Shown here: in pieces, positions 44,793-52,957 of the stretch
How the letters are laid out: the number at the start of each line of letters is the position of its first letter
How positions within the stretch are numbered: the stretch's first letter is position 1
From: an uncultured Clostridia bacterium
Lineage (GTDB): Bacteria > Bacillota > Clostridia > Christensenellales > Pumilibacteraceae
Reading direction: 5' to 3'
NCBI GenBank assembly: GCA_947089425.1
Contig: CAMUKG010000003.1
Span: forward strand, 1 to 64,000
DNA length: 64,000 bases
The notes under the pieces: model-generated
What the model was told of the DNA's origin: nothing
The model's input: only the letters and a program-made list of their open reading frames with translations
The model's database searches: none
Program-made: the position numbers and the translations under genes

Positions 44793-46817
44793 ATGTTTAT
44801 AAAAGACGAATATATAAATCGGGAATACAGTTGGTTGCTCTTTAATAAAAGAGTGCTCGAACAGGCGGCGGACAAGAGCGTGCCGCTTTTCGAGCGTTGC
44901 AAATTTTTCTCGATTTTTTGCAGTAACCTCGACGAGTTTTATATGGTTAGGGTGGGGAGTCTTTTCAACCAAGATTCGGTGAGTCCCAAAACCCGCGAGA
45001 ACAAAACGAAGCTTACGGCGGCGGAACAACTCGGCGGCATATTCGCCGAAACGAAAAAGCTCACGGCGCTTGCGGGCAAAATCTTTTCGGAGCTCAAAAA
45101 GGACCTAAAAGAGAACGGCATACGCCAAGAGCGCGGGAAACTTTCGGATAAGCAAAAAGCCGAACTCAAAAAGTATTTCACGTCGTCCGTTTTGCCGTTT
45201 TTGTCGCCTATGGTGCTCGACGCGAAGCACCCGCTCATGCGGTTCGAGAACGCGCACGTCTATTTGGTTATGAGGTTGGAGCGGGGCGAACGGAAAATGC
45301 TCGGCGTTATGCCTTTGCCCGCAAAAGTCAAACCGTTCTACGTGTTTGCGGGCAAGAAAAAGGCTTTTATAACGCTCGAAGATATGGTGAAAGAGCTCGG
45401 GCATTTGGCGTTTTCGGGTTATAAGTGTCTTTCTCGCGCGCTCGTGCGGGTAACGCGCAACGCCGATTTCGAAACGGACGAAGCGGACTGCGACAGCGAA
45501 TACGATTACGATTTTGCGAAATATTTAAAAGAGAAAATCGAAATGCGCTCGTCTTTCGGAGCCGTTCGCCTCGAAACCGACGGCATAGAAGATTACGAAA
45601 TGGATTTTCTTACCGAAAACCTCGATATAAAAAGCAAGCAATGCTTTACGCTTTCGTATCCGCTCGATTGCAAATATCTTACCAAAATCGATTCGATTTT
45701 GCCCGAACAGGAAGCGGAGAAATTCAAGTATTCTCCTTTTCGCCCCAAAGGCACGAAAGAAAACGACGGCAGTTTGATTGCGCGCGTTATGCGTAAAGAC
45801 ATGTTTTTATCATATCCTTACGACAGTTTCGGCACTCTTGTGCGACTTTTGGAAGAATGCTCCGAAAGCAAAGAGGTTGCGAGCATTAAAATCACCATTT
45901 ATAGGCTCGACAATCATTCGCGCATAGTGGAAGCGTTGAAGCGCGCGAGCGAAAACGGAATAGAAGTTACGGTCGTAATCGAGCTTTGCGCGCGGTTCGA
46001 CGAGGAAAACAATTTGTATTACGCGCACGTTTTGAAAGAAGCGGGTTGCACCATTTTCTACGGCGTGGGCAACTATAAAGTTCATTCCAAAATAATAAGC
46101 ATAGTGCTTAATCGCGACGGCGAGGCGAAATATATCACTCATTTGGGCACTGGTAATTATAACGAAAACACGAGCAAGCTCTACACCGATTTAAACGTAA
46201 TTACAGCCGACGACGCAATCGGGCGAGACGGCGCGGCGTTTTTCCGCAATCTTGCAATAGGGAATATAGAGCAAGACTATGAAAAACTTTTGATTGCGCC
46301 GCACTCGCTTAAAAGCGGACTTATGAAATACGTAGAACGCGAAACCGAAAAAGCGGAACGGGGAGAGTCTGCCGCGATATTCGCGAAAATGAACAGCTTA
46401 ACCGACCTTGACATGATAAACAAGTTCGTGAAAGCGAGCTGTGCGGGCGTGAAAATAAATCTTGTGGTGCGCGGAATTTGTTGCCTATTGCCCGGCTTAA
46501 AGGGAAAAACGGAGAATATTCGCGTGCGGAGCATTGTGGGCAGATTTTTGGAGCACTCGCGCATATACTGTTTCGGCGCTAACGGAGAAGACGTTTTTAT
46601 ATCGTCCGCCGACCTAATGACTCGCAACACCGACAAGCGCGTGGAAATAGCCACGCCGATATTGTCGCAGGAAATAAAGCAAGAAATTTTCGACAAAGTG
46701 AAGCTTATGCTTGCCGACAACGTTAAGGCGCGCGAGCTCACGAGCGAGGGGGCGTATGTTCCCGCAATGCGCGCGGACGGCGAAAAGAAAGTGAACAGCC
46801 AAGAAGATTTGCTGTGA
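44793..46817 (+). CDS. ppk1: Polyphosphate kinase 1
   Basis: A 674-residue PPK1, which builds polyphosphate from ATP. The N-terminal domain begins INREYSWLLFNKRVLEQA; the phospholipase-D-like catalytic part has the phosphorylated His in YKVHSKIISI and a second conserved His in RFLEHSRIYCF. The length is normal. An AGGAAA-type site precedes the ATG. It follows pfkA by about 100 bases. Confidence 0.95.
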   Translation: MFIKDEYINREYSWLLFNKRVLEQAADKSVPLFERCKFFSIFCSNLDEFYMVRVGSLFNQDSVSPKTRENKTKLTAAEQLGGIFAETKKLTALAGKIFSELKKDLKENGIRQERGKLSDKQKAELKKYFTSSVLPFLSPMVLDAKHPLMRFENAHVYLVMRLERGERKMLGVMPLPAKVKPFYVFAGKKKAFITLEDMVKELGHLAFSGYKCLSRALVRVTRNADFETDEADCDSEYDYDFAKYLKEKIEMRSSFGAVRLETDGIEDYEMDFLTENLDIKSKQCFTLSYPLDCKYLTKIDSILPEQEAEKFKYSPFRPKGTKENDGSLIARVMRKDMFLSYPYDSFGTLVRLLEECSESKEVASIKITIYRLDNHSRIVEALKRASENGIEVTVVIELCARFDEENNLYYAHVLKEAGCTIFYGVGNYKVHSKIISIVLNRDGEAKYITHLGTGNYNENTSKLYTDLNVITADDAIGRDGAAFFRNLAIGNIEQDYEKLLIAPHSLKSGLMKYVERETEKAERGESAAIFAKMNSLTDLDMINKFVKASCAGVKINLVVRGICCLLPGLKGKTENIRVRSIVGRFLEHSRIYCFGANGEDVFISSADLMTRNTDKRVEIATPILSQEIKQEIFDKVKLMLADNVKARELTSEGAYVPAMRADGEKKVNSQEDLL

Positions 46818-46827
46818 TAGTTTTTCT

Positions 46828-46862
46828 GTCATTGCGAGCGTAGCGAAGCAGTTCCGTGCGTA
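46828..46862. repeat. Dispersed GTCATTGCGAG-type repeat, short copy
   Basis: GTCATTGCGAGCGTAGCGAAGCA lies directly after ppk1; compare 33283, 48681 and 60032. Confidence 0.65.
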
Positions 46863-46870
46863 AAACAAAA

Positions 46871-46906
46871 AAAGGAAGCCCGAGTAATAATTCGAGCTTC
46901 CTTTTT
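46871..46906. terminator. Bidirectional terminator between ppk1 and a convergent gene
   Basis: AAAGGAAGC-CGA and TCG-GCTTCCTTT form a long stem with A and T runs on either side. It separates two convergent genes. Confidence 0.85.
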
Positions 46907-46916
46907 AAATTCGTTG

Positions 46917-47570
46917 TCAGTTTTCGGTCTTTTCGTCGGTGGGAATTTTAAACGAAACTTTATCGACGGATAAAACGCCGTTGCATTTTTCGCAACGCGC
47001 CACAGTGGCGCACCCTTCGTGCATAAAGCCCAAGTTTCCGTCGTCGGCAAGAGTGAGTTTTGCCGAACAGTCGTTGCAAACGTTGCGGGCTACGAACGTT
47101 TTCATGTTTCCCTTTTCGTCTTTGTAGTGAAGCGAGAGGTGAAGCCCTTGCTTGGGGTGGTGCGACTTGGGGCAAATATAAACCGCTTCGAACGCGGTAA
47201 TCCCGTCTTTCTTGAAAGACTCCGCCCATTTCGCTTGACTTGCGTCAATGCTTTCCATAACCTTTTCGCTGAAAATCGCGTCCGCAGTTTCGTCGGGAAT
47301 TTCGTCTACGAGTTTTACCGTTTCTTCGCCGCATAAGCCGTATTGCACGTTGTTGAGCGCGTCCGCTGCGTTAAATGAAAATTCTGCGGCGGCGGGCGTC
47401 GTCTTTTTTTCAAGCACTTTCGTGTAAGCGTCTTGAAGACGTTCGACTTCTTTTTTGTCGTCGATTTTCGCCAAAGCGTCGTACCAGTTTTTAAGACTTG
47501 CGTCCGCTCCTATGTTAAAATCGTAGGTGTTGCCGCAAGCGGGACAACGCAAAGTAATAACTTTAAGCAT
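46917..47570 (-). CDS. Zinc-ribbon protein, function unknown
   Basis: A 217-residue cytoplasmic protein with a CPAC pair at residues 9-12 and further CNDC, GC and CEKC pairs in the last 60 residues, so two zinc-ribbon-like sites are likely. The middle part (about 25-130) is helical and acidic. I recognise no named family. It is convergent with ppk1 and shares a terminator with it. Confidence 0.7.
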   Translation of the reverse strand: MLKVITLRCPACGNTYDFNIGADASLKNWYDALAKIDDKKEVERLQDAYTKVLEKKTTPAAAEFSFNAADALNNVQYGLCGEETVKLVDEIPDETADAIFSEKVMESIDASQAKWAESFKKDGITAFEAVYICPKSHHPKQGLHLSLHYKDEKGNMKTFVARNVCNDCSAKLTLADDGNLGFMHEGCATVARCEKCNGVLSVDKVSFKIPTDEKTEN

Positions 47571-47648
47571 TAAAAATACGCTCCCTGATTTTCTTTTACC
47601 TTATTATACTCCTATGCGGCGCAAAAAGCAAGTGTTGCGAGCACTCTT

Positions 47649-48533
47649 TTATTCTTCCGAATTTTCCGCTTTTTCGCTCGCGTCGTTTTCGTTTATTCCG
47701 TCGAGCGGCGTTTGTTCGGTTTGTTCGCTTTCGTTTTCGCATGTTTCGGGTGATTTTTCGGGCGCGAACGGTTCGTCTGAGGAGCAACGCAATATTTCCA
47801 TTACGAGTTCGGGCGGATTGAAGACGCGCGGCACCCAACTGCTTTTGCCGAGCCCTTTGCTTATTACCATGCTTTTGCCGCAATGCGTGTGCACGCCTTC
47901 GGTGTATTTGGGCATTAGCCCTTGATTGGGCGCGTAAAACGCGCCTATAAACGGCAAGCGAATGTGTCCGCCGTGCGCGTGTCCCGCAAGCGTAAGGTCT
48001 ATTCCCGCCTCAACATAGCGCGCGAACATTTCGGGACGGTGCGAGAGCAAAACCGAATATTTTATTTCGTCTTCTTCGATGCACAAGCACAGCCTGTTAA
48101 GTTCGGCAATAAAATCGGTTTTTCCCTTTTCGAAAAACGTCGGGTCGTTCATTCCGAGCACCGCGAGCTTTTCGCCGTTTCGTTCCACCGTTTTATACTC
48201 GTTTTTGAGCACGTTCACGCCTATGTCGGCAAGATACGCGGCGAAAGCGGGATAGCACGAGAGCACTTTTTCATGATTGCCCGCAACGTAATACACGGGC
48301 GCGACTTGCACAGCTCCGAGCGCGAATTTTTCGGCGGCGGCCGATTCGTTTTCGCGGTGAATTATATCGCCCGTAATCGCTATTATGTCGGGCGCTTCTT
48401 TCGCTACGGCGTTAATGAGTTCGTTTCCGAATTCGCGGTTGTGCAAATCGGAAATGTGCGCGATTTTAAAGCCGTTGAACGCGGGCGGCAGTTTTCGGGA
48501 AACTATTTTATAGCGAGTTGTTACCATTTTCAT
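47649..48533 (-). CDS. Metallophosphoesterase (YkuE/YaeI-like)
   Basis: A 294-residue calcineurin-type phosphoesterase. Metal-binding motifs are in order: ISDLHN, ITGDII, GNHE and LAGHAHGGHIRLP with the final FIGAFYAPNQGL segment of the YkuE group. Relatives hydrolyse UDP-diacylglucosamine-like lipids or act at the membrane. There is no N-terminal anchor here, and an acidic Glu-rich tail of about 45 residues follows the domain. The substrate is unknown. Confidence 0.85.
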   Translation of the reverse strand: MKMVTTRYKIVSRKLPPAFNGFKIAHISDLHNREFGNELINAVAKEAPDIIAITGDIIHRENESAAAEKFALGAVQVAPVYYVAGNHEKVLSCYPAFAAYLADIGVNVLKNEYKTVERNGEKLAVLGMNDPTFFEKGKTDFIAELNRLCLCIEEDEIKYSVLLSHRPEMFARYVEAGIDLTLAGHAHGGHIRLPFIGAFYAPNQGLMPKYTEGVHTHCGKSMVISKGLGKSSWVPRVFNPPELVMEILRCSSDEPFAPEKSPETCENESEQTEQTPLDGINENDASEKAENSEE

Positions 48534-48680
48534 ATTATACGCCCGATTTGCCGCAACTATAACTTTTTTTGCGAATAAGCTCGCAATATGTCGGCATTTA
48601 AATATATTAGCACGGATTTTGCGGTTTGTCTAATATTTTTCCGTGTTTTAGTGTGGGCGCATAATTTTATTTCTCTTATA

Positions 48681-48765
48681 TGAGACTGCTTCGCTACGCT
48701 CGCAGCGACAAATGCTTTCTTTTGTCATTGCGAGGAGAGCGAAGCTCGACGCGGCAATCTTTTCA
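48681..48765. repeat. Dispersed GTCATTGCGAG-type repeat, two opposed units
   Basis: One unit reads in reverse (TGCTTCGCTACGCTCGCAG) and the second forward (GTCATTGCGAGGAGAGCGAAG, shown in part, ending CGGCAATC). Together they form an inverted pair upstream of an SDR gene. Confidence 0.65.
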
Positions 48766-48829
48766 TTTATTTTTCGCTCGCGTTTTATTGGCGCGCATAA
48801 TTTTATTGCGGCGGCGGCACAATAAACGC

Positions 48830-49630
48830 ATGAAACAAAGAGTGGTGTTTATTATAGGAGCGAGTAGCGGCATAGGTCTTGCCACCGCTCGAAAACTTGC
48901 CGACGCGGGCAACGTGGTGTATTGCGGAGCGCGCACTCCGTGCCCCGACGAGCGAGTAACTTCGCTTAGTGTGGACGTAACCAAACCGCAGACTATTACC
49001 GACGCGGTCGAAAAAATTTTAGACGATACGGGACGTATAGACCGGCTTGTGTATAGCGCGGGCTACTCTATGGCGGCGCCTGTGGAATTTGCCGAAGAAA
49101 AAGACTACCGCTATTTATATGAAGTCAACTTTTTCGGCGCGCTCGCCGCTATTCGCGCGGTGCTCGTGCACATGCGCGAGTTTGGCTACGGCAGAATAGT
49201 GTTAATCGGCTCTATGGGCGGGGTGCTTCCCATTGCCTACGACGCTTTTTATTCTTCGAGCAAAGCGGCTCTCTTGATGCTCGGCAAAGAGCTCAATATG
49301 GAATTAAAACCGTTCGGCATAAAAACGGTTACGGTGCTGCCGGGCGGCACCGCCACGCGTTTCACATTTAAACGGAATGTGTATTCCGCCGAGCAAGTGG
49401 GAGTTTACGGCTCCGACCTCGATAAATCGGTGGGTTCGCTCGCGGGAATAGAGCAGGGCGGCATGGAAGCCGATAAGGTTGCCGAAACCGTAATCAAAGC
49501 GCTCGACGACGAAAACCCGCCGAGCGTAATAGCTTCGGGATTTGTGAACAAAACCTATTATCTTTCGCAAAAGATTTTTCCCGACAAACTCACGCAGTAT
49601 CTTGTGAGCAATCAATACAATTTGAATTGA
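48830..49630 (+). CDS. Short-chain dehydrogenase/reductase
   Basis: A 266-residue classical SDR. The cofactor motif is IGASSGIG near residues 9-16, the active site is YSSSK with a Ser in IGSMGG, and SAG replaces the usual NAG. The ATG at 48830 is chosen because the upstream frame runs through the dispersed repeat and is not protein-like. The substrate is unknown; the general type resembles 3-oxoacyl reductase-like SDRs. Confidence 0.86.
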   Translation: MKQRVVFIIGASSGIGLATARKLADAGNVVYCGARTPCPDERVTSLSVDVTKPQTITDAVEKILDDTGRIDRLVYSAGYSMAAPVEFAEEKDYRYLYEVNFFGALAAIRAVLVHMREFGYGRIVLIGSMGGVLPIAYDAFYSSSKAALLMLGKELNMELKPFGIKTVTVLPGGTATRFTFKRNVYSAEQVGVYGSDLDKSVGSLAGIEQGGMEADKVAETVIKALDDENPPSVIASGFVNKTYYLSQKIFPDKLTQYLVSNQYNLN

Positions 49631-49803
49631 ATTTATTTTAAGCTAAAACGGGTTGTGTTTTACAGCCCGTTTTCATTGTAAGCTTTGTAAGCAAGCAACT
49701 AAATGCCTTCATAAAGACGTTTTTATGACAACATTATTTAAAGAGGCATTTTTAACAACGGAATTTAGTATAATTATTATATTCAAGAATTTTAGAGGGT
49801 TAT

Positions 49804-50046
49804 ATGACCACAAATGATGCCGTAGCATACAGAATAAACAAATTATTGAAAGAAAAGAATATAACGCTATATCGACTCGAACAAAAGTCGGGAATATATC
49901 ACGGGGCAATGGATAGAATAATGAAAGGCAAGAATTACACCGTTACGCTGTGTTCGTTATTTAAAATTGCAATAGGTTTCAATATGAGCATTTTGGAATT
50001 TTTATACGACGAGATATTCTGCCCCGACGGGTTGGAGCTCGAATAA
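49804..50046 (+). CDS. Cro/C1-type helix-turn-helix regulator
   Basis: An 80-residue single-domain XRE protein with the helix-turn-helix at about 8-62 (LEQKSGIYHGAMDRIMKG recognition part). A weak GAGGG site precedes it. It has its own promoter-like TATAAT box upstream and is followed by a terminator. The target is unknown; it lies beside a scarred region with remnants of mobile genes. Confidence 0.85.
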   Translation: MTTNDAVAYRINKLLKEKNITLYRLEQKSGIYHGAMDRIMKGKNYTVTLCSLFKIAIGFNMSILEFLYDEIFCPDGLELE

Positions 50047-50049
50047 TAT

Positions 50050-50084
50050 TAAAAAGCGGCTTGCAAGCGAGTAAGTCGCTTTTT
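50050..50084 (+). terminator. Intrinsic terminator
   Basis: AAAAAGCG-CTT pairs with AAG-CGCTTTTT after the XRE gene, with an imperfect stem and a T-run. Confidence 0.75.
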
Positions 50085-50169
50085 TATTATCGTTTGTCGA
50101 TTGACAAGTTTTTTGTTCGGCGATATAATAAGTAGAAAGAGTTTTTTAGAAGCATGTTGCGAAAAACGC

Positions 50170-50197
50170 TTGACAGCTTGGGGGGGGGTAGTATACT
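50170..50197 (+). promoter_or_regulatory. Promoter with a G9 tract in its spacer
   Basis: TTGACA (50170-50175), a 16-base spacer containing nine G (50180-50188) and TATACT (50192-50197). One added G would give the optimal 17-base spacing. The gene downstream is a deleted ABC transporter. Confidence 0.65.
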
Positions 50198-50284
50198 TGA
50201 TTAAATATAAAATAAAGCTTTTTTTGAGAGAAAGCGATTGCTTTCGAAAATAAAAAGTTGACTGAATAGAAAAAAAGGAAGAGT

Positions 50285-50561
50285 ATGAACACCGAAAAAA
50301 TAATCGAAATTAAAAACCTCGATAAGTCGTTCGGGGACGTTCACGCCGTGAACGGATTGAGCTTTTGCGGAAATGGAAGCTCTCGGCTGGCCCTCCGAAG
50401 TCTTATCGGATATTAGGAATTCGGTGGACGCGAACGTTTACTTTTTCGGTCATTCCGTTTCGGTAGGCGCAATGTACGCCGTTTTGCTCGGCTCGGTGGC
50501 GGTGCTACTCGGCGTTTATATTTTGTTGCACTTTTTCCGCGAACGAAAAAAGGCGCGGTAG
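50285..50561 (+). pseudogene. ABC exporter remnant, ATPase start fused to permease end
   Basis: The first 25 residues (IIEIKNLDKSFGDVHAVNG) are the start of an ABC ATPase. The sequence then jumps, in a different frame, to a C-terminal ABC-2-type permease piece (EALGWPSEVLSDIRNSVDAN, then a membrane helix and basic tail). Nearly all of both genes is missing, best explained by one internal deletion near 50368-50375. A G9 promoter still precedes it. Confidence 0.75.
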
Positions 50562-50925
50562 TATTCCACGCCGCGAGTAAACGCCTTTTCGGGGTCGGCG
50601 ATTTCGTTTAGGCGTTCGCTTCCCACTTGGGCCAACCACATTTTGAACGGCTCGGCTTTGGGCGAGGGGATAGACTGAGTAATACGCAAAATTTGAGTTG
50701 TATTTGCTGCGAGAGTTTTTCTTAATTTTCCGCTTTCTGTATACATTTCTACATGGGGACAATTTGTCCCCACGTATTCGCCGAGCAATTCATCGCGTTT
50801 GCGCATTTTTTTCAAATAGTCGGTTGGATTTGCGCTATCCGTTAGCGCGGCAATCACGTCAACGACCGAAAAATACCATTCCTCATTGTCGTTGTCCCAC
50901 GCCGTGCGAATTTGTTTTGTTTCAT
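50562..50925 (-). pseudogene. DinD/BRO-type protein remnant, truncated and frameshifted
   Basis: The minus strand encodes EEWYFSVVDVIAALTDSANP, then LRITQSIPSPKAEPFKMWLA and ADPEKAFTRGVEYYRA, the typical N-terminal part of DNA-damage-inducible DinD/BRO-family proteins. The usual C-terminal part is gone: the homology ends at about 50566, exactly where the ABC remnant ends. Near the start a missing A in an A-run separates MKQNK from the rest. Confidence 0.75.
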
Positions 50926-51081
50926 TATTTTAACCTTTGCAATTATTTAAACTTTATTATAATATATATCGAAAATTATTTCAATAAAAAATATAATTTA
51001 CTGCCGCTTTTTCGCAAGCGCAAATAAGTTTCAAACGGTGACGATTTATCGCTGACAACAGTCGTTTAAGTAAAATAAGAC
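50926..51081. other. Short AT-rich intergenic stretch
   Basis: Nothing recognisable apart from AT-rich flank between the DinD remnant and the next promoter. Confidence 0.5.
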
Positions 51082-51111
51082 TTGACAAATAGACCTTAAA
51101 GCTACTATAAT
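51082..51111 (+). promoter_or_regulatory. Promoter of an XRE gene, leaderless type
   Basis: A perfect TTGACA (51082-51087), an 18-base spacer and a perfect TATAAT (51106-51111), then exactly 6 bases and the ATG at 51118. There is no ribosome site. Confidence 0.8.
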
Positions 51112-51117
51112 AATATT

Positions 51118-51318
51118 ATGGATTTCAGTGAAAGACTCAAAGAATTACGAGCCGAAAAGAAAATGAGCCAAATGGAGCTTTCGGTTGCTACGGGAATAAG
51201 TCAGTCGGCAATAGCCAAATGGGAACTCGGCAAAACCGACCCTACGGCGTATGCGCTTATAACGCTGTCGCGCTATTTCAACGAGTCGGTGGATTATTTG
51301 TTGGGGCTCACCGAATAG
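51118..51318 (+). CDS. Cro/C1-type helix-turn-helix regulator
   Basis: A 66-residue XRE regulator that is almost purely the DNA-binding domain: LKELRAEKKMSQMELSVATG, then ISQSAIAKWELGKTDPTAYA, then YFNESVDYLLGL. This is the standard form of clostridial SinR/Xre-like single-domain repressors. Because the promoter ends 6 bases before the ATG, translation probably begins at the first base of the mRNA. A strong terminator follows. Confidence 0.9.
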   Translation: MDFSERLKELRAEKKMSQMELSVATGISQSAIAKWELGKTDPTAYALITLSRYFNESVDYLLGLTE

Positions 51319-51353
51319 TTTTAAAACATACGGGTTATGCGCCATATGGTAAG

Positions 51354-51384
51354 AAAAAAGCGTCGCACTGTGCGACGCTTTTTA
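51354..51384. terminator. Bidirectional terminator
   Basis: AAAAAGCGTCGCA and TGCGACGCTTTTT form a perfect stem around a minimal loop, between the convergent XRE gene and the small membrane-protein gene. Confidence 0.9.
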
Positions 51385-51396
51385 GGTAGGGATTAT

Positions 51397-51618
51397 CTAA
51401 ATGTTTAAAAGGCGTAAAATATGACCGCTCACAATCATGAGAATCAAGTCGATAAGCCAAATAATCCACGCACCGAAGATGATACGAAGAATAGCGGCAA
51501 CAATTTTTCCGTCCATAATTCTCGTAACGATTCCGCAAATCCATGCCGTGATGGGGATAATAGCAAGAATAATGCTTACGAGTCTGCCAAGCCCGAAATA
51601 ATCTTTCCCTTTAGCCAT
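51397..51618 (-). CDS. Small two-helix membrane protein, function unknown
   Basis: A 73-residue very hydrophobic protein with two or three membrane segments (about 10-35 and 40-70). It has a strong AAGGAGG site 7 bases before the ATG and a terminator after the stop, so it is a genuine single-gene unit. The family is not recognised. Confidence 0.75.
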   Translation of the reverse strand: MAKGKDYFGLGRLVSIILAIIPITAWICGIVTRIMDGKIVAAILRIIFGAWIIWLIDLILMIVSGHILRLLNI

Positions 51619-51746
51619 GTTTCCTACCTCCTTATTTAATACTTAACAATATAGTAACACAACTTTGTATATCCGTATTGCGCAAGTCTTATTTGACTTG
51701 AAGCGTCTATCGACAATATTTTCGGCTGTTTTTCAACGAAATTAAA

Positions 51747-51776
51747 TTGACAAAACAAGTTAAATAGCTGTATAAT
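51747..51776 (+). promoter_or_regulatory. Promoter of ilvC
   Basis: A perfect TTGACA (51747-51752), an 18-base spacer and a perfect TATAAT (51771-51776), about 60 bases before the ATG. I see no T-box or leader terminator. Confidence 0.8.
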
Positions 51777-51780
51777 GTAA

Positions 51781-52842
<1,062 letters not shown>

Positions 52843-52851
52843 AAAAGCACC

Positions 52852-52945
52852 GGCCTTTTTGAGCGCCGGAAATCTTTTGCGCTCAAAAAGGTCGGTAATC
52901 TTTTTGCGACTAAAAAGGTCGGAATACTATTGTGCTTTTAGGGCA
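52852..52945. repeat. Intergenic hairpin repeat, copy 4 (compound)
   Basis: CCGGCCTTTTTGAGCGC pairs almost perfectly with GCGCTCAAAAAGGTCGG, followed by another TTTTTGCGACTAAAAAGGTCGG unit and a small TTGTGC/GCACAA hairpin. The TTTTTAGTCGCAAAAA unit is the reverse complement of part of copy 1. It follows ilvC and precedes ligD. Confidence 0.7.
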
Positions 52946-52957
52946 CAATTTTTTTAT

